Made by a program: the position numbers and the translations under genes. 64,000 bases of DNA, taken from assembly GCF_904066215.1 (NCBI RefSeq), contig NZ_LR880474.1, forward strand, positions 310,001-374,000. Direction: 5' to 3'. Below, in pieces: positions 51,700-60,942 of this stretch. The notes under the pieces are model-generated. The model was not told the DNA's origin, did no database searches, and saw only the letters and a program-made list of their open reading frames with translations. The stretch is from Microbacterium sp. Nx66 (lineage in GTDB: Bacteria; Actinomycetota; Actinomycetes; Actinomycetales; Microbacteriaceae). Each line of letters opens with the position of its first letter. The stretch's first letter is position 1.

Positions 51700-52344
51700 T
51701 CAGGGCCGCGCGTAGGACTCCAGGGCCGGTCCCGGATGCAGCACGCCGTTCACGATCGCGCGGATCGCGAACTCGCTCGCGGCGCCGAGGGGGACCACTC
51801 CGGGGTGCAGGAGCCACTGGAGCTGCAGGCCGTCCATCACGGCGAGGATGGCGGCCGAGGCGGCGGCGATGGTCGCGGGTTCGGTCACGCCCTCCTGAGC
51901 GCAGAGCTCGCCGAACGCCGCCGTCACCTCCCGGCGCAGGGTCGTGTAGCGATCCTCGAAGTACTCGCGGCCGGGGTGGTCGTCGGTCACCGACTCGGAG
52001 GACAGGACCGTGTAGGCCTGCACGATGCCCGGCCGCTTCTCGTTGGCGAACGCCGTGCGGACGAGGTGGAGGAAGAGCTCCGGCCCGTCGGGGATGTGCT
52101 TCTCGGCGAGGTCGGCCACGTCGGCCTGATCCCGGTAGGCGAGCACTTCGAGGAGGAGTTTCTGCTTCGAGCCGAAGTGGTGCAGGACGCCCGCGTGGGT
52201 GATGCCGACCTGCTCGGCGACATCGGCGAGGGTGCCGTTCGTGGAGCCCTTGTTGCCGAAGATCTCCACCGCCGCCTTGAGGATCTGCTCGCGCTTCTCC
52301 CGCGTGGCCGGGCGCACCCGGACCGTGTGCACATCGTCCGTCAT
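51700..52344 (-). CDS. TetR-family regulator of sugar-import operon
   Basis: A 214-residue TetR-type regulator. Helix-turn-helix segment: REQILKAAVEIFGNKG-like start, then LADVAEQVGITHAGVLHHFGSK. The C-terminal domain resembles that of regulators in sugar-degradation clusters. It is divergent from the Opp-type importer and GH3 gene, with palindromic sites in the gap, so a sugar or glycoside inducer is likely. The ATG at 52344 is preferred over an upstream in-frame start. Confidence 0.82.
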   Translation of the reverse strand: MTDDVHTVRVRPATREKREQILKAAVEIFGNKGSTNGTLADVAEQVGITHAGVLHHFGSKQKLLLEVLAYRDQADVADLAEKHIPDGPELFLHLVRTAFANEKRPGIVQAYTVLSSESVTDDHPGREYFEDRYTTLRREVTAAFGELCAQEGVTEPATIAAASAAILAVMDGLQLQWLLHPGVVPLGAASEFAIRAIVNGVLHPGPALESYARP

Positions 52345-52408
52345 GAGCCCACCTCCCCTCGTCGCACTCTGCTTGCCAACCAACTTACTCCTCGGTAACC
52401 TCTCCACA

Positions 52409-52430
52409 GCTTACTTTCTCGACAGTAAGC
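52409..52430. promoter_or_regulatory. TetR-type operator before the sugar-import operon
   Basis: GCTTACT and AGTAAGC arms flank 8 bases (TTCTCGAC). A weaker related site, CTTACTCCTCGGTAAC, lies at 52384-52399. Both sit between the divergent TetR and binding-protein genes, where repression would control both. Confidence 0.65.
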
Positions 52431-52496
52431 AAAGCGCGGTCGGAGGCGATCCGTCGGCCGCGTCGCCGCACAAGGACCCGTGCCCAAGGAGAAGCA

Positions 52497-54161
52497 ATGA
52501 AGCTCACGAAAACCCTGATCGCCGCCAGCGCGGTCGCCGTCCTCGGCGTCTCCGCGCTCGCCGGATGCTCGTCCGGAGGGGGCGACGACGCCGCCACGGG
52601 CGAGGCCGTCGCCCTCACCATCGCCAAGCCGGACGGCGCCATCACCACCGAGTCGAACAACCCGTACGTCGGAGACTCGTCCGCCTCGAAGTACGGCTAC
52701 GGAAAGGTCGTCTTCGAGACCCTCGGCCTCGTCAACCAGACCGGAGACCGCGGGGTCACCCCCTGGCTCGCGGAGAGCATCGAGTGGAACGACGACTACA
52801 CCGCCGTGACCGTCGTGCCCCGCCCCGACGTCACCTGGAGCGACGGGGAGCCGTTCACCGCCGACGACATCGTCTACTCGTACGAGCTCGTCTCCACGCC
52901 CGCGCTGGACACGGCCGGTCTGAAGTTCGAGGGCGCCACCGTCGACGGCGACGCGGTCACCCTGACGTTCGGCGAGTCGAAGTACGTCAACCAGGCGCGC
53001 GTCCTGCACGTGCCGATCGTTCCGAAGCACATCTGGGAGAACCTCGACGACCCCGCCACCGATCCCGTCAAGGGCGACGACCTCGTCGGCACCGGCCCCT
53101 ACGCCCTCTCCAACTGGTCCACCGAGTCGGTCACGCTCACCGCGCGCGACGACTACTGGGGCGGCGACCTCGCCGTGCCCGAGCTGCACTACGTCTCCTA
53201 CGGCGACAACACCGCGCTGACCACGGCCCTCGCCCAGGGCGAGGCGGACTGGGCGCAGGCGTTCATCCCGCAGATCCAGGAGCAGTTCCTCGACGCCGAC
53301 CCCGAGCACAACAAGTTCTGGGCCGCCCCGACCACCGGCTCGGCGACGCTCTTCATGAACCTGCAGCAGAAGCCGTTCGACGACCCGACGTTCCGCCAGG
53401 CTCTCGCCTGGGTCATCGATCGCGACGCCTACGTGGACATCGCCCGGGAGGGCGCCAGCGAGCCGGTCTGGTCGGTGACCGGATTGTCGTCGATCCTGGA
53501 CGACGAGATCCAGCCCGAGTTCGAGGGCCAGGAGTACGCCGTCGACGCCGAGAAGGCGCGGGATCTGCTGGAGTCAGCCGGGTACACCTGGAAGGACGAC
53601 GCGCTGATCGATCCGGACGGCACCCCCGTCTCGTTCACGCTGTCGGTGCCCTCGGGCTGGAGCGACTGGAACACGGCACAGGAGCTCATCGCGGAGGATG
53701 TGACCGAGGCCATCGGTGCCGAGGTGAAGATCGACATGCCCGACTGGGGCGGCTGGCAGGTCCCGCGTGACGAGGGCACGTTCTCCGCGATCATCCACTG
53801 GCTGGAGGACAGCGGCACCGCTTACGGCCTCTACACCTCGACCATGGACCCCCGCTGGATCTCCCCGGAGGGCATCGCCGGGTTCAACTTCGGCCGCTTC
53901 GAGGACCCGGAGGCCACGGCGGCGCTGAACGGCTACGCCAACGCGTCGTCGGACGAGGAGCGCACCACCGCCCTCACCACGCTGCAGGAGATCTTCGTCG
54001 AGCAGGTGCCCGCCATCCCGCTCGGCGCGCACCCGCTGCTGGGGGAGTTCAACACCCGGAACTACGTGGGCTGGCCCTCCGAGGAGGACCCGTACGCCTC
54101 GGCCGATCCGACCCAGCAGAACATCGTGCAGATCCTCACCAAGCTGGAACTCGCCGACTAG
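52497..54161 (+). CDS. Opp/Dpp-family (SBP family 5) binding lipoprotein
   Basis: A 554-residue extracytoplasmic binding protein. Lipobox LAGC at 21-24 lipidates C24. Family-5 blocks include WSDGEPFTADDIVYSYEL, GTGPYALSNWS and FRQALAWVIDRDAYVDIA. Family 5 usually carries peptides, but some members bind cello- or other oligosaccharides, and the operon ends in a beta-glycosidase. A repeat array with a large hairpin directly follows the stop and could shield this mRNA segment, favouring high yield of the binding protein. Confidence 0.88.
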   Translation: MKLTKTLIAASAVAVLGVSALAGCSSGGGDDAATGEAVALTIAKPDGAITTESNNPYVGDSSASKYGYGKVVFETLGLVNQTGDRGVTPWLAESIEWNDDYTAVTVVPRPDVTWSDGEPFTADDIVYSYELVSTPALDTAGLKFEGATVDGDAVTLTFGESKYVNQARVLHVPIVPKHIWENLDDPATDPVKGDDLVGTGPYALSNWSTESVTLTARDDYWGGDLAVPELHYVSYGDNTALTTALAQGEADWAQAFIPQIQEQFLDADPEHNKFWAAPTTGSATLFMNLQQKPFDDPTFRQALAWVIDRDAYVDIAREGASEPVWSVTGLSSILDDEIQPEFEGQEYAVDAEKARDLLESAGYTWKDDALIDPDGTPVSFTLSVPSGWSDWNTAQELIAEDVTEAIGAEVKIDMPDWGGWQVPRDEGTFSAIIHWLEDSGTAYGLYTSTMDPRWISPEGIAGFNFGRFEDPEATAALNGYANASSDEERTTALTTLQEIFVEQVPAIPLGAHPLLGEFNTRNYVGWPSEEDPYASADPTQQNIVQILTKLELAD

Positions 54162-54163
54162 GG

Positions 54164-54335
54164 CTTCGACAGGCTCAGCCACCCCCTGCACCGGCCTTCG
54201 ACAGGCTCAGCCACCCACGGCGGGGCTTCGACAGGCTCAGCCACCCACGGCGGGGCTTCGACAGGCTCAGCCACCCACGGCGGGGCTTCGACAGGCTCAG
54301 CCACCCATCTGGGTCCCTGAGCCTGTCGAAGGGCC
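54164..54335. repeat. Array of CTTCGACAGGCTCAG repeats with terminal hairpin
   Basis: Five forward copies begin at 54164, 54196, 54226, 54256 and 54286; the last four are spaced exactly 30 bp apart. One inverted copy (CTGAGCCTGTCGAAG at 54317-54331) pairs perfectly with the last forward copy over 15 bp. The array fills the gap between the binding-protein and first ATPase genes. Confidence 0.95.
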
Positions 54336-54354
54336 CGCCCCACTTAGGAGCACC

Positions 54355-55179
54355 ATGTCAGATCCCCTGCTCACCGTGCGCGACTTCTCCGTCGTGTACG
54401 ACGTCGACCCGCCCGTCGCGGCGGTGAAGAACGTGACCCTCGAACTGCAGCGCGGCGAGATCCTCGGCCTCGCCGGCGAGAGCGGCTGCGGCAAGACGAC
54501 GCTCGCGTACGGCGTCCAGCGGCTGCTGCGCGCGCCCGCCGTGATCACGAGCGGCAGCGTCACCTTCCACGACGTGACCGGTGTCGACATCGACATCAAC
54601 GCGCTGGACGTCGACGCGATGCAGCGATTCCGCTGGGACAAGGTGTCGATGGTGTTCCAGGGGGCGATGAACGCCCTCAATCCGGTGGCGACGGTCGGAT
54701 CGCAGCTGGAGGACGTGTTCGAGATCCACCGACCCGACATGACCCGGAAGCAGCGCCGAGCCGAGGCGGAGGAGCTGCTCGAGATCGTGAAGGTCGGGCG
54801 TGAGCGTGCTCGCTCCTTCCCGCACGAGCTGTCCGGAGGCATGCGGCAGCGCGTCATGATCGCGATGGCCCTGGCGCTGCGGCCGCAGCTCATGGTGATG
54901 GACGAGCCCACCACGGCGCTCGACGTCCTCGTGCAGCGGGAGATCCTCACGCAGATCTCGCAGCTGCGGCACGAGTTCGGGTTCTCGGTCGTCTTCATCA
55001 CGCACGACCTCCCCCTCCTGCTGGAGATCAGCGACCGGATCGCGATCATGCGCGAGGGAGAGATCATCGAGCTCGATACGGCAGAGCGCATCTGGACGCA
55101 GCCCGAGCACGAGTACACGAAGACCCTGCTGTCGTCGTTCCCCCGGCTCACCGGGGAGAGAAGAGTGCTGGTGCGATGA
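54355..55179 (+). CDS. Opp-type ABC transporter ATPase (OppD-like)
   Basis: A 274-residue ATPase with Walker A GESGCGKTT, signature LSGGMRQRVMIAMALAL, Walker B LMVMDEPTTALD and ITHDLPLL. It is shorter than peptide OppD proteins (about 330) and lacks their cysteine-rich C-terminal extension. TAGGAG precedes the ATG. It overlaps the second ATPase by 4 bp. Confidence 0.9.
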   Translation: MSDPLLTVRDFSVVYDVDPPVAAVKNVTLELQRGEILGLAGESGCGKTTLAYGVQRLLRAPAVITSGSVTFHDVTGVDIDINALDVDAMQRFRWDKVSMVFQGAMNALNPVATVGSQLEDVFEIHRPDMTRKQRRAEAEELLEIVKVGRERARSFPHELSGGMRQRVMIAMALALRPQLMVMDEPTTALDVLVQREILTQISQLRHEFGFSVVFITHDLPLLLEISDRIAIMREGEIIELDTAERIWTQPEHEYTKTLLSSFPRLTGERRVLVR

Positions 55180-55982
55180 CCACCCTCGAATTCCGTCACG
55201 TCACGAAGGCGTACAACGTCCGAGGCGCCGGCCAGATCAAAGCCCTCGACGACGTGAGCTTCACGCTGACATCCGGGCAGACGATCGGCCTGGTCGGACA
55301 GTCCGGCAGCGGCAAGTCCACGATCGCGAAGATCCTCACCCAGCTCGAGACCCCGACTGCCGGCGACCTGCTGCTGGACGGCGCGCCGGTCCCGCGCCGC
55401 GGCCGCGGACTGCGGAGATATCGGCAGCAGCTGCGGATGGTCTTCCAGGACCCGTTCGCCTCCCTCAACCCCTCGCACTCCATCCGGTACCACCTGGAGC
55501 GGCCCCTCCGTCTCGACGACGTCGTGTCCAGAGCGGAGACGGAGGCCGAGGTGCGCCGGCTCCTGGAGCGCGTGCGCCTCGACCCGGATGCGGTGATCGA
55601 CCGCCGACCGCACGAGCTCTCCGGCGGGCAGCGTCAGCGTGTCGCCATCGCGCGGGCGCTCGCCTCCCGGCCGTCGCTCCTCGTCGCCGACGAGCCCGTC
55701 TCCATGCTGGACGTCTCCATCCGGCTCGGGGTGCTCACCCTCCTCGCCGATCTGCAGCGTGAGGAAGGGCTCGGCGTGCTCTACATCACCCACGACCTCG
55801 CCACCGCACGCCACTTCAGCGACGAGATCATGGTCCTCAACCAGGGCCGGGTCGTCGAGTACGGCACGGCGGACGACGTGATCCTCGATCCACAGGACCC
55901 CTACACCCGCGCTCTGCGCGCCGCATCGCCCGACCCGGAGAAGCACTTCGCGTCGGCGGCATCGAACGGAGGTGCGCGGTGA
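55176..55982 (+). CDS. Opp-type ABC transporter ATPase (OppF-like)
   Basis: A 268-residue ATPase: Walker A GQSGSGKST, signature LSGGQRQRVAIARALAS, LLVADEPVSMLDVS and ITHDLATA. It should form the heterodimeric motor with the preceding ATPase. Its stop overlaps the permease GTG (GTGA). Confidence 0.9.
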   Translation: MTTLEFRHVTKAYNVRGAGQIKALDDVSFTLTSGQTIGLVGQSGSGKSTIAKILTQLETPTAGDLLLDGAPVPRRGRGLRRYRQQLRMVFQDPFASLNPSHSIRYHLERPLRLDDVVSRAETEAEVRRLLERVRLDPDAVIDRRPHELSGGQRQRVAIARALASRPSLLVADEPVSMLDVSIRLGVLTLLADLQREEGLGVLYITHDLATARHFSDEIMVLNQGRVVEYGTADDVILDPQDPYTRALRAASPDPEKHFASAASNGGAR

Positions 55983-57067
55983 GCACGGCTTTTCCGCAGC
56001 TCGACGACAACGACCTCATCGCGCAGAGCGCACGGGAGGCGGGGACGACCGCGACGACGGTGGACCGCGGGACCCGGCGCGTGCCCTGGCGCTTCTTCGC
56101 CGGACGCGCCGCGTTCTACCTCTTCACGCTCTGGGCCGCGATCACCATCAACTTCTTCCTGCCGCGGCTGATGAAGGGCGACGCGGTGACGTCCTACCTC
56201 GCCCGCAACCGCACGGTGAGCCCGGAGGCCGCCGACGCCCTGCGCATCCTGCTGGGGATCGACACCGACAAGAGCCTCTGGCAGCAGTACCTCGAGTACT
56301 GGGGCATGCTGCTCCGCGGCGACCTCGGCATCTCGACCCTGCACGGGCTGCGGCCGGTGGCCGAGGTGCTGGGGGCGGCGTTGCCCTGGACACTGGGGCT
56401 GGTGGGCATCGCGACGATCATCTCGTTCGCGCTCGGCACCGTCGCCGGCGCCATCGTCGGCTGGAAGCGCGGGAGCAAGCTCGACGCGATCATCCCGGTG
56501 ACGACGTTCTTCAACACCATCCCGTACTTCTGGCTCGGCCTCATCGCGATCGCCATCTTCTCCTCGACGCTGAAGTGGTTCCCCTCCTCGCATGCCTACG
56601 ACAAGGGGCAGTCGCCGGAATGGAGTCTCGACTTCATCGGGCAGGTGATCGCGCACGGCACCCTCCCGGCGCTGACGATCGTGGTCGCCTCGCTCGGCGG
56701 TTGGGTGCTGGGGATGCGCAACATGATGCTGACCGTGCTCGACGACGACTACATCACCGTCGCCCAGGCCAAGGGCATGCCCAACCGACGCGTGCTCTGG
56801 GCGTATGCGGCCCGCAACGCCGTGCTCCCGCAGATCCAGAGCTTCGCGCTGTCGATCGGCTTCATCGTGGGCGGCACGATCGTGATGGAGATGGTGTTCA
56901 GCTATCCGGGTGTCGGCAAGCTGCTGCTCGACGCGACCAACGCGAAGGACTTCGCGCTCATGCAGGGCGTGTTCCTCGTCATCACCCTCTCCGTGCTCGT
57001 GGCCAACATCCTCGCCGATGTCGTCTACGCCTACCTCGACCCGCGTACCCGCCAGACGGAGTCCTGA
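55979..57067 (+). CDS. Opp-type ABC permease (OppB/DppB-like)
   Basis: A 362-residue permease. A ~45-residue cytoplasmic start precedes the first helix; the EAA loop reads AQAKGMPNRRVLWAYAARNAVLPQ, and SYPGVGKLLLDATNAKDFALMQG follows, as in DppB. It has an unusually large polar region between helices 1 and 2, common in this subfamily. GTG start at 55979. Confidence 0.9.
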   Translation: MSTAFPQLDDNDLIAQSAREAGTTATTVDRGTRRVPWRFFAGRAAFYLFTLWAAITINFFLPRLMKGDAVTSYLARNRTVSPEAADALRILLGIDTDKSLWQQYLEYWGMLLRGDLGISTLHGLRPVAEVLGAALPWTLGLVGIATIISFALGTVAGAIVGWKRGSKLDAIIPVTTFFNTIPYFWLGLIAIAIFSSTLKWFPSSHAYDKGQSPEWSLDFIGQVIAHGTLPALTIVVASLGGWVLGMRNMMLTVLDDDYITVAQAKGMPNRRVLWAYAARNAVLPQIQSFALSIGFIVGGTIVMEMVFSYPGVGKLLLDATNAKDFALMQGVFLVITLSVLVANILADVVYAYLDPRTRQTES

Positions 57068-57068
57068 C

Positions 57069-58208
57069 ATGACCGTTCCCCCCACCACCGCCCCCGACGG
57101 CTCGCGCGTCCCCTCCGGCATGCCGGAGACCGCCACCCTGCGCACGCCCGCCGACCGCGCGCCGGCGCGCCGGACGTTCCGATCGCAGCTCGCCCAGGCG
57201 TTCGCGATGTTCCGCAACCCGAAGTCCATCGCGGGGCTGATCATCCTCGGGGCGTTCGTGCTCATCGCCGTCTTCGCCCCCTGGATCGCCCCGTACGGCC
57301 CGACGCAGAAGGACCGCTCCGCGCTCCGGCAGTCGCCGTCCTGGGAGCACTGGCTCGGCACCACGCACATGGGCGAGGACGTCCTGAGCCAGATCATCTA
57401 CGGCACGCGCGGGGTCATCGTCGTCGGCTTCCTCGCCGCCTTCATCGCCACGGCGATCGCGATCACCATCGGCGTCATCGCGGGCTACGTGCGCGGGTGG
57501 CGGAGCGAGTCGCTGTCGGCGCTGACGAACGTGTTCCTCGTCATCCCCGGCATCCCGCTCATCATCATCATCGCCTCCCAGTTCGAGAACCCGCCGCTCA
57601 TCGTGATCGCCGCGGTGCTCGGGCTGACCGGGTGGGCGTGGGGAGCCCGCGTGCTGCGCGCCCAGACCATGTCGCTGCGCAACCGCGACTTCATCCAGGC
57701 GGCGCGCGCCAACGGCGAGCCGCTGCGTCGCATCATCACGGTGGAGATGCTGCCGAACCTCCTCGCGCTCATCGCCTCGAGCTTCGTCGGTACCGTGACC
57801 GCCGCGATCCTCGGGCTCACGACCCTGGCGTTCATCGGCGTGATCCCGGTGAGCAACCTGAACTGGGGGACGATCCTGTTCTGGGCCCAGCAGAACGGCG
57901 CGTTCCCGCGGCTGTGGTGGTGGTATGTGCCGGCCGGGCTCTGCATCGCGATCATCGGCGTCGCGCTCTCGCTCATCAACTTCGGCATCGACGAGTACGT
58001 CAACCCGCGCCTGCGCTCGGCGGGAGAGCGGGCCAGGGCGATGAAGAAGAAGGGGCTCAACGTGAACGACGCCGTCACGGCCGTCCGCAGCGTGCCCCTG
58101 CCGGAGAAGAGCCCCGATCCCGTATCGTCGGCGACTTCGCCGGGCGCTTCCGGCACCACCGACTCCTCGAACACCGCGACACCGCACACGAACCAGAACA
58201 CGAAGTGA
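57069..58208 (+). CDS. Opp-type ABC permease (OppC/DppC-like)
   Basis: A 379-residue permease. A long N-terminal tail (1-50) and the OppC signature HWLGTTHMGEDVLSQIIYGTR precede five further helices; the EAA loop is IQAARANGEPLRRIITVEMLPN. The C-terminal tail of about 55 residues is Ser/Thr-rich and charged. The stop shares one base with the GH3 start (TGATG). Confidence 0.9.
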   Translation: MTVPPTTAPDGSRVPSGMPETATLRTPADRAPARRTFRSQLAQAFAMFRNPKSIAGLIILGAFVLIAVFAPWIAPYGPTQKDRSALRQSPSWEHWLGTTHMGEDVLSQIIYGTRGVIVVGFLAAFIATAIAITIGVIAGYVRGWRSESLSALTNVFLVIPGIPLIIIIASQFENPPLIVIAAVLGLTGWAWGARVLRAQTMSLRNRDFIQAARANGEPLRRIITVEMLPNLLALIASSFVGTVTAAILGLTTLAFIGVIPVSNLNWGTILFWAQQNGAFPRLWWWYVPAGLCIAIIGVALSLINFGIDEYVNPRLRSAGERARAMKKKGLNVNDAVTAVRSVPLPEKSPDPVSSATSPGASGTTDSSNTATPHTNQNTK

Positions 58209-60460
58209 TGACCTCTCAGACTCTGACCACGCAGCTCCCGTACCAGGACCCCGCTCTCTCCATCCCCGAGCGCGTGGCCGACCTCCTCAGTCGCATGACG
58301 CTCGAGGAGAAGGTCGGGCAGATGCTCCAGCTCGACGCTCGCGACGACATCGACGACCACGTGCTCCGGCGGCACGCGGGCTCGATCCTGCACGCCTCGG
58401 ACGAGCGTCTGCGGCGGGCTGCCGTCCTGGTCGCGCAGACCCGACTCGGTATCCCGCTGCTCGTGGGCGAGGACTGCATCCACGGTCACTCCTTCTTCCC
58501 CGGGGGCACGATCTACCCGACGCAGCTCGGTATGGCGGCCTCGTGGGACCCGGCGCTTGTCGAGCGCGTGGCGCGGGCGACGGCCGAGGAGGTCGCCGTC
58601 ACCGGCATCCACTGGACGTTCTCGCCGGTGCTCTGCATCGCCCGCGACCTGCGCTGGGGGCGGGTGGGGGAGACCTTCGGGGAGGACCCGTTCCTCATCG
58701 GGGAGCTGGCTTCGGCCATGGTGCGCGGCTATCAGGGTGACGGGCTCGACGACCCCACCGCGATCCTCGCCACGGCCAAGCACTTCGCCGGCTACTCGGA
58801 GACGCAGGGTGGACGCGACGCCAGCGAGGCGGACATCTCCCCGCGCAAGCTGCGCTCCTGGTTCCTGCCGCCGTTCGAGCGGGTCGCCCGCGAGGGCTGC
58901 CGGACGTTCATGCTCGGCTACCAGACGACGGACGGGGTGCCCATCACGCTGAACGAGTGGCTGCTCAGCGACGTGCTCCGTGGCGAGTGGGGCTACACCG
59001 GCACGCTCATCACCGACTGGGACAACGTGGGCCGGATGGTGTGGGAGCAGCGGGTGCAGCCCGACCTCACGCATGCGGCGGCCGCCGCGGTGCGCGCAGG
59101 GAACGACATGGTGATGACCACGCCCGGGTTCTTCGAGGGGGCGCTGGACGCGGTCGCCAGGGGGCTGCTGCCGGAGGACGCGTTCGACGACGCGGTCTCC
59201 CGCATCCTTACGCTGAAGTTCGAGCTCGGACTCTTCGAAGACCCCCGGCTGCCCCGCGACGACGTGTCCGCCGTGGTCGGCAGCGCCGCGCATGCGGAGC
59301 TCAACCTCGAGATCGCGCGCCGCTCGCTCGTGCTCCTCGAGAACGACGGCCTGCTGCCGCTGGACCCGGCGGCACCGCTGCGAGTGGCGGTGACCGGGCC
59401 GCTCGCGGACGACGCGCAGACGCAGCTCGGCGACTGGGCGGGCGGCTCGGGCCAGGCGGGCTGGCTCGACGGACAGCCCCGCGAGATGATCACGACCGTG
59501 CTCGACGGCCTCCGCGCGGTGGACGCGTGGACGGTCACGCACACGCGCGGCGCCGACATCCTCACGCTCGCTGACGACCCCCGCGGCACGCACTTCCCGG
59601 ACAACCAGCCGCGTCCTCCCGTGGTGCAGCCGTGCCCGCCGGATCCCGCGCTGATCGCGGAGGCGGTGGCCGCCGCCGAGGCCGCGGACGTCGTGGTCGC
59701 GGTGGTGGGCGATCGCATCGAGCTCGTGGGCGAGGGACGGTCCACGGCCACGCTGGAGCTCATCGGCGGCCAGAACGCCCTGCTCGATGCGCTCATCGAG
59801 ACCGGGAAGCCCGTCGTCGTGGTGCTGCTGGCGTCCAAGCCTCTCGTGCTCCCGTCTTCGGTGCAGCGCGCGGCGGCCGTCGTGTGGGCGGCCAACCCGG
59901 GCATGCAGGGCGGACGGGCGTTCGCCGACATCGTCACGGGTGCCGTGGAGCCCTCGGGGCGGCTGCCGATCTCGTTCGCGCGGCACGTCGGACAGCAGCC
60001 GACCTACTACAACCAGATCCGCGGCCAGCACGGCGACCGCTACGCCGACCTCACCCAGGCGCCCGCGTGGGCCTTCGGCGAGGGCCGGTCGTACACGACC
60101 GTGGCGTACGCGGACCTGGAGCTGGAGCAGACGGAGCTGCGCCTCGGCGACACCGTGGTGGGGCACGTGACCGTGACGAACACGGGGGACCGGCCCGTCC
60201 GCGAGACCGTGCAGGCCTACGTGCGGGACGAGGTGACGAGCGTGAGCTGGACCGACCGTGAACTGAAGTCCTTCCGGCAGGTCGAGCTCGCGCCGGGGGA
60301 GAGCGCCCGCGTGCGGCTCGAGGTCCCCGTCGCGGACTGCACGATCGTGACCGCCGCCGGTGTCCGCACCGTGGAGCCCGGTGCCTTCACGCTCCTGGTC
60401 GGCCCCAGCTCCCGCGAGGAGCACCTCCTCCCCGCCCCCTTCGAGATCTCCCCGTCCTGA
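58208..60460 (+). CDS. Glycoside hydrolase family 3 (beta-glucosidase-like)
   Basis: A 750-residue cytoplasmic GH3 enzyme, expected to cleave oligosaccharides brought in by the preceding importer. The (beta/alpha)8 domain has nucleophile D270 in LITDWDNVGRM and KHFAGYSETQGGRD; a second domain (about 365-590) and a fibronectin III-like C-terminus (about 640-740) follow. No signal peptide. Specificity among beta-glucosides, xylosides and others is unclear. It is coupled to the last permease by TGATG. Confidence 0.9.
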   Translation: MTSQTLTTQLPYQDPALSIPERVADLLSRMTLEEKVGQMLQLDARDDIDDHVLRRHAGSILHASDERLRRAAVLVAQTRLGIPLLVGEDCIHGHSFFPGGTIYPTQLGMAASWDPALVERVARATAEEVAVTGIHWTFSPVLCIARDLRWGRVGETFGEDPFLIGELASAMVRGYQGDGLDDPTAILATAKHFAGYSETQGGRDASEADISPRKLRSWFLPPFERVAREGCRTFMLGYQTTDGVPITLNEWLLSDVLRGEWGYTGTLITDWDNVGRMVWEQRVQPDLTHAAAAAVRAGNDMVMTTPGFFEGALDAVARGLLPEDAFDDAVSRILTLKFELGLFEDPRLPRDDVSAVVGSAAHAELNLEIARRSLVLLENDGLLPLDPAAPLRVAVTGPLADDAQTQLGDWAGGSGQAGWLDGQPREMITTVLDGLRAVDAWTVTHTRGADILTLADDPRGTHFPDNQPRPPVVQPCPPDPALIAEAVAAAEAADVVVAVVGDRIELVGEGRSTATLELIGGQNALLDALIETGKPVVVVLLASKPLVLPSSVQRAAAVVWAANPGMQGGRAFADIVTGAVEPSGRLPISFARHVGQQPTYYNQIRGQHGDRYADLTQAPAWAFGEGRSYTTVAYADLELEQTELRLGDTVVGHVTVTNTGDRPVRETVQAYVRDEVTSVSWTDRELKSFRQVELAPGESARVRLEVPVADCTIVTAAGVRTVEPGAFTLLVGPSSREEHLLPAPFEISPS

Positions 60461-60463
60461 TCC

Positions 60464-60546
60464 CGAGACCCCGCTTCCCCGCCGAGACCCCGTCGTATCC
60501 GCGCGGCGGCGGCGGGGTCTCGGCGCGAGGCCGGGGTCTCGGCGCC
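60464..60546. repeat. GAGACCCCG inverted-repeat region
   Basis: Two forward GAGACCCCG blocks (60465, 60484) face two reverse CGGGGTCTCGGCGC blocks (60514, 60532) in the gap between the GH3 gene and the fdxA promoter. Nested hairpins can form and may end the GH3 transcript. No second copy of this family was noticed here. Confidence 0.75.
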
Positions 60547-60551
60547 TCGAT

Positions 60552-60582
60552 TTGACCTCAAGTGCACTTGAGGTTTTACGGT
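60552..60582 (+). promoter_or_regulatory. SoxR-type promoter of fdxA operon
   Basis: A perfect 20-bp palindrome at 60555-60574 contains CCTCAAGTGCACTTGAGG, differing from the SoxR consensus CCTCAAGTTAACTTGAGG only in the centre. It overlaps and follows -35 TTGACC (60552-60557); -10-like TACGGT (60577-60582) is 19 bp away, the over-long spacer typical of MerR/SoxR-activated promoters. Confidence 0.82.
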
Positions 60583-60615
60583 GGAGGGCGTGAGTGGGAC
60601 AGAGAAGAAGTCGCG

Positions 60616-60942
60616 ATGACGTATGTGATCGCGCTGCCGTGCGTCGACCTCAAGGACAAGGCCTGCATCGACGAGTGCCCCGTCGACTGCATCTACGAGG
60701 GCGAACGGTCGCTCTACATCCACCCGGATGAGTGCGTGGATTGCGGGGCGTGCGAGCCGGTGTGCCCCGTCGAGGCGATCTACTACGAGGACGACCTCCC
60801 CGACGAGTGGCAGGACTACTACAAGGCCAACGTCGAGTTCTTCGACGAGATCGGCTCGCCCGGCGGCGCCGCCCGCACCGGGCTCATCCGGCACGACCAC
60901 CCCCTCATCGCCGCGCTCCCACCGCAGGAGGTGCACGAGTGA
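60616..60942 (+). CDS. fdxA: Seven-iron ferredoxin FdxA
   Basis: A 108-residue 3Fe-4S/4Fe-4S ferredoxin. Cysteines match Azotobacter ferredoxin I: C9, C17, C50 for the 3Fe cluster; C21, C40, C43, C46 for the 4Fe cluster; C25 free. It carries electrons in the cytoplasm, most likely with the reductase encoded next, whose GTG overlaps its stop. GAGAAGAAG lies before the ATG. It is the first gene behind the SoxR-type promoter. Confidence 0.93.
   Translation: MTYVIALPCVDLKDKACIDECPVDCIYEGERSLYIHPDECVDCGACEPVCPVEAIYYEDDLPDEWQDYYKANVEFFDEIGSPGGAARTGLIRHDHPLIAALPPQEVHE

Noticed and set aside
54196..54331. Regular 30-bp period looked like a short CRISPR array
   Set aside because: The sequence between repeat cores is the same in each unit (CCACCCACGGCGGG), so there are no unique spacers, and no cas gene is near.
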